Assembly: GCA_012861695.1 (NCBI GenBank)
Contig: JAAOOA010000090.1
Span: 1,445,994-1,509,993, forward strand
From: Trematomus loennbergii
Lineage: Eukaryota; Chordata; Actinopteri; Perciformes; Nototheniidae
Direction: 5' to 3'
Length of the DNA stretch: 64,000 nt
Below the pieces are notes generated by a model, which made no database searches, was not told the origin of the DNA, and saw only the letters and a program-made list of their open reading frames with translations. This document shows, in pieces, positions 23,254 to 33,745 of this stretch; position 1 is the first letter of the stretch; the number at the start of each line of letters is the position of its first letter. Position numbers and translations under genes: made by a program.

Positions 23254-24027
23254 TGTTGATAATTCGTGATCTTCTCGCTCCCAGGAAAGAAACTTAAAAT
23301 AACGAGACTAATGGAGTCTCTGAAAAGGTTCAAATGGGTAGTTTAATTAAGTAACGTGGTAAAAGAACAAGCATGGGTAAAGGAGAGACAAAGTCGGTGT
23401 GTCTTCAGAGTGGGCTGCAGCGAAGGGGAGAGAGCGAGTTATCTTCCGTCCTGCCTTTTTATCCACGTCTCGTTGTCCCCCGCTGTGAAGTTAGCGGGAC
23501 CGTCCTTCTCATCTTGTGGGTTCGATATCGCGAGAGCACAGATGATTTCGACATTGGTATTCTCTGCCTACTTCCTTAAGCATTTTCTCCTCATTATCTC
23601 TGTCATGACTTTCTATTTAATACCTTATAAACAGCTGTAATCTTAGTTTAGAAGTCCTAGTGGTTCCGCTTCGGCACAGTTCTTATTTTACGGAAATTCC
23701 CTCTGACGTCATAACTTCTCACGTATCTGTAAACACTACTATCAACTAGACCTTCATTTAATATTCAGCAGTAATAATATCTTAACGTCTATCGATGTAG
23801 TTTTAAAGTCCGTACGTTTTTGGTGTATAACACTCCAAGTCACTTTCACTTTACATTCAGAAAACGCAACATTTACTCACATGCAAACCAGATAAAAGAT
23901 TTTCAGAATAAAAGCTTGGCATTGATTTCCTGAGAACTTCCGGGTTTTTCCACAATAAAACAGCTTTAAACTGAAGATATATTTTAGACTGAATTATGCT
24001 GTTTAACATTGATTTTAATTTCTAACA
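23254..24027 (-). repeat. 5' LTR of the retrovirus-like element
   Basis: 774 bp, near-identical to 14369-15141 (five visible differences). It is followed on the plus strand by AGAGTCACCGCACGCC, the right half of the host MITE. Confidence 0.9.
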
Positions 24028-24107
24028 AGAGTCACCGCACGCCGCTGTGTGTAGGGGCCGTTAGTGCCAGCATAACCAGCTTCACCAGCATAGACCAGCA
24101 CAGAGGT

Positions 24108-24539
24108 TGTTACGAACTCAGACACTTAGGATGTAGGACCAATTGCACGACCCGGGAGACAGAGGTAAAGTACTTGTAAGATACTTTATTTTCCAAATAC
24201 AGCAATGAACAACAAAAAAGGTAACTATCAAATCTCTAACCGAGATGACAAAAATAGAGGAACAAAATGAAAGCGCTCACGTAGTGAGGAATCAAACTTT
24301 ACAAGAGCACAAAGAGCATAGACCTGACCATAGCAAGAGACAATACGAACTGACAAAGAACACTTGGGAGACAGGGGAATATAAGCACAGGGTAACTAGA
24401 CACAGGTGGGACCAATCAGGGGCGGGGCTGACATTGATGAGCACAGGAGACACAGGTGAAAATAATCAGGAAGCCTGGAATGAGAGAAAGCAAACGTAAA
24501 TAACATGCATCTCTCTAGCATTTCTGTCGGTGCACAACA
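24108..24539 (-). repeat. 3' LTR of the sushi-type element
   Basis: 432 bp. On the minus strand it starts TGTTGTGCACC and ends CGTAACA. The Pol frame runs into it and stops at 24396. Confidence 0.93.
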
Positions 24540-27500
24540 GTACCCCCCCCTAGGGCCAACTCCTGATGGCCCAGGCTGATTGTAAAAATCGTGGATAAGC
24601 GTCTTGTCTACGATAAATGACGCAGCTACCCAGCTTCTAGCCTCAAGACCGTAACCCTTCCAGTCTACCAGGAATTGCTTCCCCCTCCCCCTATTACGGA
24701 CCTCTAGTAGCTTACGGACCTTGTAAACCTCACCCCCTTCAAAGAACTCGGGCGGTGGAGGGGGCTTGGAGGCGGGAACAAGTGTGCTCTCACACACCGG
24801 CTTGATTTTACTGACGTGAAACGTCGGATGTACTCTCATAGTTCTGGGGAGTTGCAAGCGTACAGACACCGGGTTGATGACTCTGGACACCGGGAAAGGA
24901 CCCACAAATCTCGGAGCCAGTTTCCTTGAGGCGACATGGAGTGGTAAGTCCTTAGTGGAAAGCCAAACATTTTGGCCTGGTCTGTAGGAGGGAGCGACCC
25001 TGCGATGGACGTCTGCAACAGCCTTCATCCGAGCTGAACTTCGGAGAAGAGCCTGGCGAGCACCAGCCCAAACTCGTCGACAACGTCTGATCATGGCATG
25101 AGCCGATGGAACCCTCACCTCTTCCTCGTTGTTAGGGAAAAATGGAGGCTGGAAACCATTGACACAATGGAATGGAGAGACACCTGTGGCTGCCGTAGGA
25201 AGAGTATTGTGGGCAAACTCGACCCATGTGAGGTGGTCACTCCAGGTAGTCTGGTTCCGGGAGACGAGACAACGTAGCGTAGTCTCTAGTTCCTGGTTCA
25301 GACGCTCCGACTGTCCATTTGACTGAGGATGATATCCTGATGACAAGCTGACGGTGGCACCTATGAGTCGACAAAACTCCTTCCAGAAAACGGAAATGAA
25401 TTGTGGACCCCTGTCGGAAACAATGTCATCAGGGAATCCATGGATCCTGAATATGTGATTCATCATGACCTCTGCGGTGACTTTGGCAGAGGGAAGCTTG
25501 GTCAATGGGATGAAGTGAGCCATCTTTGAAAATCGATCCACCACTGTTAAGACCGTAGTCTTGCCTCTGGATGAAGGAAATCCTGTCACAAAATCCATTG
25601 AAATGTGTGACCAAGGACGTTGGGGAATCGGCAGGGGCTGGAGCAAGCCCATCTTGACTTGTGATGAGGTCTTATTACACGCACACACCGGACAAGCCGC
25701 TACGTACTCTGCCACATCTTTCTTCATGGCTGGCCACCAGAAACGTTGTTGTATCCTGAACATTGTCCTTGTTACCCCCGGATGGCACGAAAGCACAGAT
25801 GAGTGAGCCCAGTGGATGACCTTGGAGTGAAGAGCCTCAGGAACAAACAGCAGATTGTTGGGACACTCGCTAGGTGCTGGATTCTTGACATTCGCCTTTT
25901 TTACGTCCGACTCCACTTGCCAGGAAAAGGCTCCGATCACACGGTTAAGTGGAAGGATGGTCTTGGGCTCTACCGCAAGTGGTTCTGGATCATAAAGACG
26001 AGACAAAGCATCGGGTTTTTGATTCTGAGACCCGGGACGAAAAGAGAGGGTGAAATTGAACCTACTAAAGAATAGTGTCCACCTGGCCTGACGGGAGTTG
26101 AGACGCTTAGCCTTTCTTATATATTCCAGATTCTTGTGATCTGTCCAGACTAAAAACGGCTGCTCTGCACCCTCTAACCAGTGTCTCCATTCCTCGAGGG
26201 CAGCTTTTACAGCTAACAGTTCCTTGTTCCCCACGTCGTAATTCCGCTCTGCCGTTGTCAGTTTCCGCGACAGGTAAGCACATGGATGCATCTTGTTGTC
26301 TTCTGCAGAACGTTGAGACAGTACTCCTCCAATTCCCTCATTGGAAGCATCAACCTCGACCATAAACTGGCGCTGGGGATCTGGAATGGTGAGTATGGGG
26401 GCTGATGTGAATCTCTCTCTGAGACGTTGGAAAGCGAAGTCCGCCTGGGGAGTCCACTTGAAAGGAACCTTAGGAGAAGTCAGAACATGTAGAGGGGCAG
26501 CAACAGAACTGAAATTCCTAATAAACTTCCTATAGAAGTTAGCAAACCCTAGAAACTGTTGGACCTTCTTCCTGGAGTCTGGTGTAGGCCACTGGGATAC
26601 TGCACTGATTTTAGCAGGATCCATTTGCATATGATTAGGTGAGATTATGTATCCTAAGAAGGATACCTCTTTTGTGTGGAACTCACACTTCTCTGCCTTG
26701 ACATATAACTGATTCTCTAGCAGTTTCTGCAAAACCTGACGGACATGGTTAACATGAGACTTAGCGTCTGGGGAGAAAATCAGAATATCATCCAGATACA
26801 CAAACACTGAAATATTCAAAAATTCCCGTAAAACCTCATTCACAAGAGCTTGAAACACAGCCGGTGCATTGCATAGTCCAAAAGGCATTACTAGATACTC
26901 ATAGTGACCACTCTGAGTGTTGAATCCTGTCTTCCACTCATCCCCTTTTCTTATTCTAACCAAGTGATATGCATTTCTTAAATCTAACTTGGTGAATATT
27001 TTGGCAGTTTGAAGTAGTTCAAAGGCAGATGTCATGAGTGGCAGAGGATAGCGGTTCTTCACCGTAATGTCATTTAGTGGACTGTAGTCTATGCAAGGTC
27101 TCAGAGACCCGTCTTTCTTTCCCACAAAGAAAAATCCCGCTCCGGCTGGAGAAGATGAAGGACGGATAATTCCTGATTTGAGTGAAGAGGAAATGTATTC
27201 GTCCATTGCTGCTCTCTCAGGTCTCGAAATCGAATAAAGTTTCCCCTTGGGAATGGGGGCTCCCGGTAAGAGATCAATGGGACAGTCAAAATCTCGGTGA
27301 GGAGGTAGCGACATGGCTTTGGATTTGTTAAAGGCTTCCTTTAAATCATGGTAACAGGAAGGTACCTTCTGTAGATCAGGATAGTCGGGGTGATCTATAA
27401 TGATTTTACGAGAGTCTGTTGGTGCATTAACAGGTTGTGAAAGTTTACACCTGCCCATACAATCCTCTCCCCATTCTTTAATTTTCCCTGAACGCCAGTC

Positions 27501-27892
27501 AATGTGAGGATTGTGGATCTTTAGCCATGGAAACCCCAATATAATCGGGTGCTGAGCCGACTCAAAAATATGGAATTGCATGCTCTCGGTATGGTCCTTA
27601 TTCACAGTAATCTGAATGGGCTCAGTGCAATGGGTAACTGTGAACAACAAGCGGCCGTCTAAGGCACTGGCATTAATAGGATGAGATAGCGGAACAGTCT
27701 TTATTTCTAGCTGATTTACTACGCCCCAGTCCATAAGACTTTCGTCAGCCCCTGAGTCTATTAACACACCCTGGTCAATGGTTTGATTGTTAATACAAAT
27801 GTTTACCTGCGTAACAGGTCGAGGAGGAAAGTCTGCGGGAAACTTGCTCACCAGCGCCCTCCTTTTGACTGGTGAGCACGATCTTTTCCCGG
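24396..27892 (-). CDS. pol: Pol polyprotein: protease, RT, RNase H, integrase, chromodomain
   Basis: The open frame extends upstream to an ATG at 28085, but expression is expected by -1 frameshift from Gag near 27884-27890, so the useful part starts there. Order: aspartic protease (LIDSGADES, near 27756); reverse transcriptase with YLDD (near 26790); RNase H ([15 protein letters not shown]); integrase with an HHCC finger (CHPG..., CPVCACNK) and DDE core ([28 protein letters not shown]); and a C-terminal chromodomain ([11 protein letters not shown]...FLVDWKGY) that in chromoviruses guides integration. No stop interrupts it. The last 49 or so residues are encoded by the polypurine tract and 3' LTR, which is unusual. 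Confidence 0.93.
24540..24557 (-). other. Polypurine tract of the sushi-type element
   Basis: On the minus strand CCTAGGGGGGGGTAC directly precedes the LTR start TGTTGTGC. It primes plus-strand DNA synthesis. It lies inside the Pol frame, where it encodes Arg-Gly-Gly-Tyr. Confidence 0.8.
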
Positions 27893-28927
27893 GCATGAAG
27901 CGAGTTGATGATCCGACTGGCCGCAGTAGAAACAACAACCCTCCCGTAGACGGCGCTGCCTCTCCTCCAGAGAAAGCCTGGTTCTTCCCAGCTGCATGGG
28001 TTCCCCGGAGCCATTCGGAAGTGTAATCCTCTGACGGTGTGGTAACATGGGCTGGACATCCTCGGCTGGCGGCGCGACCCACCAAGATGCATTCTGGGAG
28101 CTGGGAATAACGTCTCGGTTGCGTCGACGCTCCCTCTCTCTTTCCCGAAGACGGTTATCGATCCGGATGGCCACGGCGATGAGAGATTCCAGATCCCGGG
28201 GTGTCTCCAGTGGAGCCAGCTGGTCTTTTATCGGTTCCGAAAGTCCCGTCATGAAGGCGTCACGAAGAGCCGGAACATTCCATCCGCTGTCCGCTGCTGC
28301 TGTGCGAAACTCGATGGCGTAATCAACCACCTGGCGGTTGAGCTGGCGTATATGAAAAAGTTTTCTGCTGGCCTCTGTAGCAGGCGATGAGTGGTCAAAA
28401 ATACGACTCATAGTCTCTATGAAATCGGTCAATGAGTAACATAGTTCAGTTTCTCTTGACCATTCTGCAGTAGCCCAGGCTGCAGCTCTTCCCGTTAAAT
28501 GAGACACAATAAACGCCACTTTACCATGGTCCGATGAAAAGGCTCCTGGGTTGTGTTGAAAATGCAGATCGCACTGTACCAAAAAGGCTCTGCAATTAGA
28601 AGAATCTCCGGAAAATCTCTCCGGAAGAGCCAGCCGTAAAGGGGAAGAAACAGCCTGACTTGGGAAATCAGCTGGAGCATTGACAGGCAACCTCTCAGTT
28701 GTGGATGACGTCACCGGAGGAGCAGTCTGTTGGTGAGTGAAAAAATGATTCATTTGGACAGCCAGTTGTTGCATCTGTGTGGATAATGCTTCCTGAATCC
28801 CGGCCTGGCGTCCTCTTAGTTCTTGCATTTCCTGGTTGACTAGGCCCAGCTGTTCCTCGTGATGAAAGATCTTCACGCCCTGTGCTGACAGCGCTGCGTG
28901 AAGCGTTCTTGGGTCGGCTGGGTCCAT
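27848..28927 (-). CDS. gag: Gag protein with CCHC zinc knuckle
   Basis: 359 residues from ATG 28927, only 16 nt inside the 5' LTR. The N-terminus is helical and Gln-rich. The middle ([35 protein letters not shown]) matches the capsid of sushi/PEG10-type Gag proteins. A single zinc knuckle, [14 protein letters not shown], sits at about residues 333-346. It assembles the particle and packages RNA. The frame ends at 27848, 34 nt past the slippery site. Complete for this family. Confidence 0.93.
   Translation of the reverse strand: MDPADPRTLHAALSAQGVKIFHHEEQLGLVNQEMQELRGRQAGIQEALSTQMQQLAVQMNHFFTHQQTAPPVTSSTTERLPVNAPADFPSQAVSSPLRLALPERFSGDSSNCRAFLVQCDLHFQHNPGAFSSDHGKVAFIVSHLTGRAAAWATAEWSRETELCYSLTDFIETMSRIFDHSSPATEASRKLFHIRQLNRQVVDYAIEFRTAAADSGWNVPALRDAFMTGLSEPIKDQLAPLETPRDLESLIAVAIRIDNRLRERERERRRNRDVIPSSQNASWWVAPPAEDVQPMLPHRQRITLPNGSGEPMQLGRTRLSLEERQRRLREGCCFYCGQSDHQLASCPGKDRAHQSKGGRW
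27884..27890 (-). promoter_or_regulatory. -1 frameshift slippery heptamer GGGAAAA
   Basis: On the minus strand the heptamer is read G-GGA-AAA in the Gag frame, exactly the X-XXY-YYZ phase needed. The Pol frame is the -1 frame, and no stop lies between the heptamer and the protease. The related PEG10 gene uses GGGAAAC in the same place. A downstream pseudoknot was not worked out. Confidence 0.8.
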
Positions 28928-28931
28928 AATG

Positions 28932-28941
28932 GTCAGTTCGT
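28932..28941 (-). other. Self-priming-type primer-binding site
   Basis: Two bases inside the 5' LTR the minus strand reads ACGAACTGAC. There is no TGG-type tRNA primer site, and the Gag ATG follows at once. The ten bases are perfectly complementary to GTCAGTTCGT at 29191-29182 in the LTR, at the predicted start of the transcript. Self-priming from the RNA 5' end is the known or proposed mechanism of the Tf1/sushi group. Confidence 0.7.
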
Positions 28942-28943
28942 TC

Positions 28944-29376
28944 TGTTACGAACTCAGACACTTAGGATGTAGGACCCAATTGCACGACCCGGGAGACAGA
29001 GGTAAAGTACTTGTAAGATACTTTATTTTCCAAATACAGCAATGAACAACAAAAAAGGTAACTATCAAATCTCTAACCGAGATGACAAAAATAGAGGAAC
29101 AAAATGAAAGCGCTCACGTAGTGAGGAATCAAACTTTACAAGAGCACAAAGAGCATAGACCTGACCATAGCAAGAGACAATACGAACTGACAAAGAACAC
29201 TTGGGAGACAGGGGAATATAAGCACAGGGTAACTAGACACAGGTGGGACCAATCAGGGGCGGGGCTGACATTGATGAGCACAGGAGACACAGGTGAAAAT
29301 AATCAGGAAGCCTGGAATGAGAGAAAGCAAACGTAAATAACATGCATCTCTCTAGCATTTCTGTCGGTGCACAACA
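28944..29376 (-). repeat. 5' LTR of the sushi-type element
   Basis: 433 bp. It carries the promoter. A TATA box, TTATATT, is on the minus strand at 29221-29215, and the predicted start is about 30 nt downstream near 29191. Confidence 0.93.
29215..29221 (-). promoter_or_regulatory. TATA box of the sushi-type element
   Basis: TTATATT on the minus strand in the 5' LTR, followed about 30 nt later by GTCAGTTCGT, the block complementary to the primer site. The spacing is what a TATA-directed start would give. Confidence 0.6.
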
Positions 29377-29682
29377 GAGGTGGGGACTCGAGTCACATGA
29401 CTTGACTCGAGTCAGACTCGAGTCGCATATTTTTTTACTTGAGACTTGCTTGACTAACATTGATAAAAGACTTGACTTGACTTTTACTTGGTATTAATGA
29501 CTTGAGACTTGACTTAAGCTTGAGACAGATGACTTGAAAAGACTTGACTGTTTAAAAGTACATATTTACGTTTGTTTTTGTATTGAGATATTACGTTTAG
29601 TTTTTTCGAAAAACGTGATTGGGTGATTATAGCGCCGTGCGCGCAAACCTGGCAACCCACTACGGCAGGAGTGTCAGTTAAC

Positions 29683-29877
29683 ATGGCAGCGGCTAGCGTT
29701 ATTCCACAAATAGTCAAGTTTGGATTCAAGGATTATGTTGTCGATGACGCTAATAAGAAGAGAACAGCGGTATGCAGGGTCTGCAGCATAAAGATCAGTG
29801 ACACGACCACAACATCCAACTTCATTCGTCACTACAAAAAAACCCACAGAGAAAGGTGCGTGAATGTGTTGTGTTAG
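29683..29877 (+). pseudogene. hAT transposase N-terminal BED zinc finger fragment
   Basis: 64 residues from ATG 29683. CRVC...(F)IRHYKKTH gives the C-x2-C...H-x4-H pattern of a BED finger, the DNA-binding domain at the start of many hAT transposases. The frame stops at 29877 in what looks like an intron-like or unrelated sequence with CTAGAAAGCTAACG. No catalytic domain follows, so the element is non-autonomous. Confidence 0.6.
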
Positions 29878-30605
29878 CTAGAAAGCTAACGTTAAGTTTA
29901 AGCTACGTTAGACTTTGTTTCAAATCGATTAAGCATTACAAAGAGAAGACAAAACGGTAAATTAACACTAGAACCGCCAAGGGATTCATTTGTACTAACC
30001 CTGATACTGACGGGCCGTCAGGAGAGGGAGAGAGAGAGGAAAAGAGATGCCTCGTTTATTTCCCCTGTGTTATTATCAGAAGTTACTGTAAACTGTTGAA
30101 TAATGTAGTTCATCTACTTTTAGTAGTTTGTTTAAATGATTTAATTATGTTGTTTTTGTTTGTAGAAGTGCATCATTTCTTGATTTATTGTAAAATGAAT
30201 CTGAACTTTTTGATTTGTTATGATGATAAACTGAAGCAATTTCTAAATTAACCCAATTAACTGAGTTTTAAATCCTAGCTATATTGTCTGCAGTTCTAGG
30301 GTTAATATGAATCTAATATGATTGTCATCGGTCTAAATTAGATTTCAAATGATTAACTGTGTATGTAATGAAGATCACAGTGTGGGTTGAATCCATTTTC
30401 ATAACCACTGTCTTTTAACTGATTTAAATGCGGAAACTGGGCTTATTCATCAGAATTTTGTATGACTTGACTTGACCTGAGCAATGACTTGACTTGACTT
30501 GCTTGACTCTCACCACAGTGACTTGGGACTTGCTTGATACTTGTAGGTCAAGACTTGAGACCTGCTCATGACTTGCACATGTAGGACTTACTCCCACCTA
30601 TGGAC

Positions 30606-33080
30606 AGGCGCGCCGGATTAATTTTAGAAGTGGGGGGGCCAAAAAAGTGCGTGTGTATGGCCCAATCCCAAACCACGCCCTACACCCTACACACTCCCCC
30701 TCCGTGACGGAGTGAACTCCGTGGAGTGACACATGAGGCTCCCTCCTGTCAGATGGAGGGAGTAGATACAGCGGCAAACTTTGGGACAAACTCCCCTCTC
30801 TCCGGCAGAAACAGGAAATGCCGTAACTGTATCAACGGTATCAAATCAGCATCTCTTTGACAAAAAATGTAAATTAATAACTGAAATAAAACTCCAAACA
30901 TCTCTAATTGTGTTACTTTTTTGTAAAGCTCTTTTAGTTTTAAACCTGATGTTTATAAGCTTCTTAGTTTTTGCAACAGTCTGTAAATATACACACCTTT
31001 ATAATTAAAATGCACACATTTACCTTTTTCTAGACTAAACACAGGTAGATCCTAAGTTAAAAAATATGAGGTTATCATGAGGTTGTTAACATCGCAGTTT
31101 ATCAGTGGATGTTTGCTGGAAGCACAATAACTGCATGTTTTGCATTGCTTTTACATTTCAGTTAATATAGTGGTGAGAGACTCCCGATACATTAGATTTA
31201 TAAGTTAATTAATTGTCTCATGATGCATATTTCCCGGTGAGCATGAAGCTTTTCAGAGTGGGGTTTTTCTCAGCTATGAGTTCTTTTGGAAATTGCTCTC
31301 CTTATCCGCCCTGATTATGCCCCCTGATTGCTCAGTTGCTCCATCATTTCATCTCTTCTTTTTTCCTGCTCAATACGCTGTTGTTTGACAAGCTGTATGT
31401 TGACTGGTGTGTGACTGAAGAAAGCGCACTTTTTTTTAATACACTCTCTGTGGAAATGAGACTTTTCGTGGCTGTCCAGGAGGCTTGGGCACTTTTCCAG
31501 TTATTAACTCCGGTATTAACAAAGCTATCATCTCCACATTTTGAGAAAGTTACAAGCCGTTTGACAGCAGCAAATCTGCATATTTCACAGAAGGCCCGTT
31601 TAGTGGTTTTGCAAATAATGAACCACTCTCTGTTTTTCTACCATTCTGCGTTAAAGTACCTTTCTCTTTGCCCAAATAATCTAGCGGTCAGTTAGCTGTA
31701 CAGTTTTACCCGTCTCAATGTCCCGACAACAAACCTCCATGCAGTCGGAACCAGCCTGTTTCGGTTCAAAGACGGCGGTGGCGGCGGTTTTGACAGTCTC
31801 TGCGGCCGCAGAGCTGCTGCTTTGTGTTCATCTGGCTTCGCTGGTTCTATGATTGAAGAAGGTCCAGGCTCCGGAGAGGTGGATGTCAGGGATGTGACCT
31901 TCCAGTTGTTAATTTAAGTTTAGATTGACTGTATTTAGTTTTCTTCTGCGCTGGTTCTTCTGACGTGTTTGCAAGTGTATATATTCTTTCTATCTAGGTT
32001 AACGGCTGACACACACAGAACAACGTAACAAATAAAGTAAACAACGTAACGAATAAACAAATCTAAGCTTTTTTATTGGTTGTAATTTACATGGATACAT
32101 TTGAATGGTGTGACAATGTCCTATTTGATTGGGTTAAAATGTACATATTCTTCCTGTTATGTCTGCCTGCTTTATTTTACCTAATGCAAAGTGACCTGCT
32201 CCATCGAAATCAGTCGCATTGACCCGAAGACACATTTTGAGTTGTATACATTGTTGGAAAGAGGAGATTCATAGCTTTCTAATGATATCAGGATTGTTGT
32301 AGGCTACTCCAAATATTAAGCAAAATATGTCACATTATATAATGACTGTTACAGTCATCATTTTGAGAAAAAGGCCTTTAAAGTTTCCTCTTCTCTGGAT
32401 CGATCTGATTGATTAGCGGAGCAAATGATCAAAATAGTACGGAGGGAAGATATTTTCGTTTGGATTACTGGTCTGGGGGAAGCCCGCGAGTGTGTGTGTA
32501 TACGTGTGTGTTTGTGTATTTTGCGTTTGTGTGTATTGTGTTTGTTTCCCGGGGAAAACACTCACGAGAAACACCGGCTGTTATGCCTGCAGTGACGTAA
32601 AGTTACTCCGGTCTCCGCTTGTAATTATGCCGTTACAAGCTTCAAAGTTGTATTTATCATCTGAATTTGCCGAAACAATTTTAATATTCTGAAAGCCAAG
32701 ACTTTGTTTATTTGAAATCAGATAAAAACAAACTGTAACGGACCCTGCCGTGTTATCTATACACCTTACATTCATAATTTCAGCAGAGGGAGGGGAAGCG
32801 GCGCTGTGGAACAGCAGAGTGGCGAGTGAGAGCTGTCATCTTCCCTTTACAAGCTTAAAAAATGCCTGTAGCTAATGAGATTGAATATAACAATCAAACA
32901 TAAAAAAATATACACAGCTATATCAGATCGCGTTTTAGATGCGACTTTAGAGTAGAGAGGAATTATTGAAACGGGATTTGTACAGTGTTCCACGGCATCC
33001 GCCGCTGCGAAAATGTGGGGCAGGGCTGAAAAGTGGGGGGGCCAATGGCCCCCTGGCCCCCCCGCTTCCGGCGCCCTTGC
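30606..33080. mobile_element. Second hAT-like element, inserted in the first
   Basis: Flanked by CTATGGAC (30598-30605) and CTCTGGAC (33081-33088), an 8-bp duplication with one mismatch. Ends: AGGCGCGCCGGATTAATT...AAGTGGGGGGGCCA on the left, and AAAAGTGGGGGGGCCA...CTTCCGGCGCCC on the right, the GGGGGGCCA-rich termini common in fish hAT elements. A 119-residue plus-strand frame at 31336-31695 is open but has no recognised domain. Fragments near 31740-31900 are CG-rich. Confidence 0.65.
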
Positions 33081-33088
33081 CTCTGGAC

Positions 33089-33195
33089 CAGCATGACATC
33101 CATGCTGGGCTATGCTGGTTTACCAACTAAACCAGCCTAACACCAGCTAAAACCAGCAACCATCTTAAGCTGGTCTATGCTGGTTTTTTCAGCAG
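33089..33195. repeat. CCAGCA/TGCTGG-rich repeat element
   Basis: Short direct and inverted copies of CCAGCAT and ATGCTGG alternate here. The pattern continues the sequence at 24060-24100, which shows that all three nested transposons entered this repeat. It ends near CTGGTTTTTTCAGCAG. Confidence 0.6.
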
Positions 33196-33745
33196 GGGGG
33201 ATACACCTGGATAAATAAAGGTTTGAAATTAAATGAAATGAATTATATATTTTCATATTTGTTGCATAGATGCATTTTAACGAAAGTTTTTATACTTGTT
33301 TTAATTATCATTTGTGAGCATTTTACGACTTTATTAAATAAGTGTTGGTAGAGAGATGACAGGAAACTTAAGAGAGGTGAAACACACATCTGTAAACAGG
33401 TTGTTTAACAGCTGCTGCGTAATAAATAATAATACAGTGTATTTATATAGCACTTAAGATACAAGAGACTAAGCTCAAAGTGCTCACAAAAACACACCTA
33501 ACCCTTGTATGGTGTTCGGGTCTGTGGGACCCGTTTTCATTATTTATCTAAAGAAAAATGATATCCTCAATAATTTTTTCAAACTCGCACTCAATGGCCT
33601 TGGCTCATTTTCTTTGAAGAATATATATCAGGACACATTTTCAATTACCACCCACTGTACCCCCCCCCTACACATTTACATTACATACAGGGTGTTCGGG
33701 TAAATAAAGCTCCTCCAGTTTGGGTCCTTATCACAACTGATCAAG

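Larger units (their letters stand above)
14369..24027 (-). mobile_element. Defective retrovirus-like LTR element (minus strand)
   Basis: Two LTRs (14369-15141 and 23254-24027) both begin TG and end CA. They are flanked by a 4-bp duplication AGAG (14365-14368, 24028-24031). A primer-binding-site-like sequence and a polypurine tract fix the orientation as minus. Remnants of a zinc-knuckle Gag, integrase C-terminal pieces and a membrane-anchored leader-like frame occur in gag-pol-env order. Only about 1.3 kb separates the Gag remnant from the last integrase remnant, too little for protease, reverse transcriptase, RNase H and the integrase core, so most of pol is deleted. The LTRs differ at only five visible positions. 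Confidence 0.85.
13752..24053. mobile_element. Second copy of the 5066-type MITE, split by the LTR element
   Basis: The left part (13752-14368) and right part (24028-24053) are ends of the same family as 5066-5658. The shared interior includes the ATACACGCGGTTTGATTGGC stretch, and the termini resemble CCCCTACACACGGCGG. The LTR element at 14369-24027 interrupts it and is flanked by AGAG. Exact outer ends are approximate because the inverted repeats have diverged. Confidence 0.6.
24108..29376 (-). mobile_element. Sushi-type Ty3/gypsy chromovirus retrotransposon, apparently intact
   Basis: 5269 bp with LTRs 24108-24539 and 28944-29376, flanked by a 5-bp duplication GAGGT (24103-24107, 29377-29381). 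The LTRs differ visibly by one base (a C indel near 24150/28987), so the insertion is very recent. Gag and Pol are both open and overlap in a -1 relation. A polypurine tract, a self-priming-type primer site and a TATA box are all in place. Gag and a chromodomain-bearing Pol of this kind belong to the Tf1/sushi group, whose domesticated relatives in mammals include PEG10. Confidence 0.93.
24101..30602. mobile_element. hAT-like element (TSD GACCAGCA), split by the Gypsy insertion
   Basis: Left end CAGAGGT (24101-24107), continued after the Gypsy as GGGGACTCGAGTC (29382 on). Right end CCCACCTATG (30593-30602). Inverted termini are CAGAGGTGGG and CATAGGTGGG. The 8-bp duplication GACCAGCA is at 24093-24100, and on the right as GAC (33086-33088) plus CAGCA (33089-33093) once the second hAT-like insertion is removed. 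Both ends carry many short TGACTTGA/GACTCGAG repeats (29390-29540 and 30470-30590), typical subterminal repeats. Inside is a BED-type zinc finger frame at 29683-29877. Confidence 0.8.

Noticed and set aside
24245..24499. 84-codon plus-strand frame in the Gypsy LTR (also 29082)
   Set aside because: LTR sequence read antisense. It overlaps promoter and Pol-tail sequence and has no domain.
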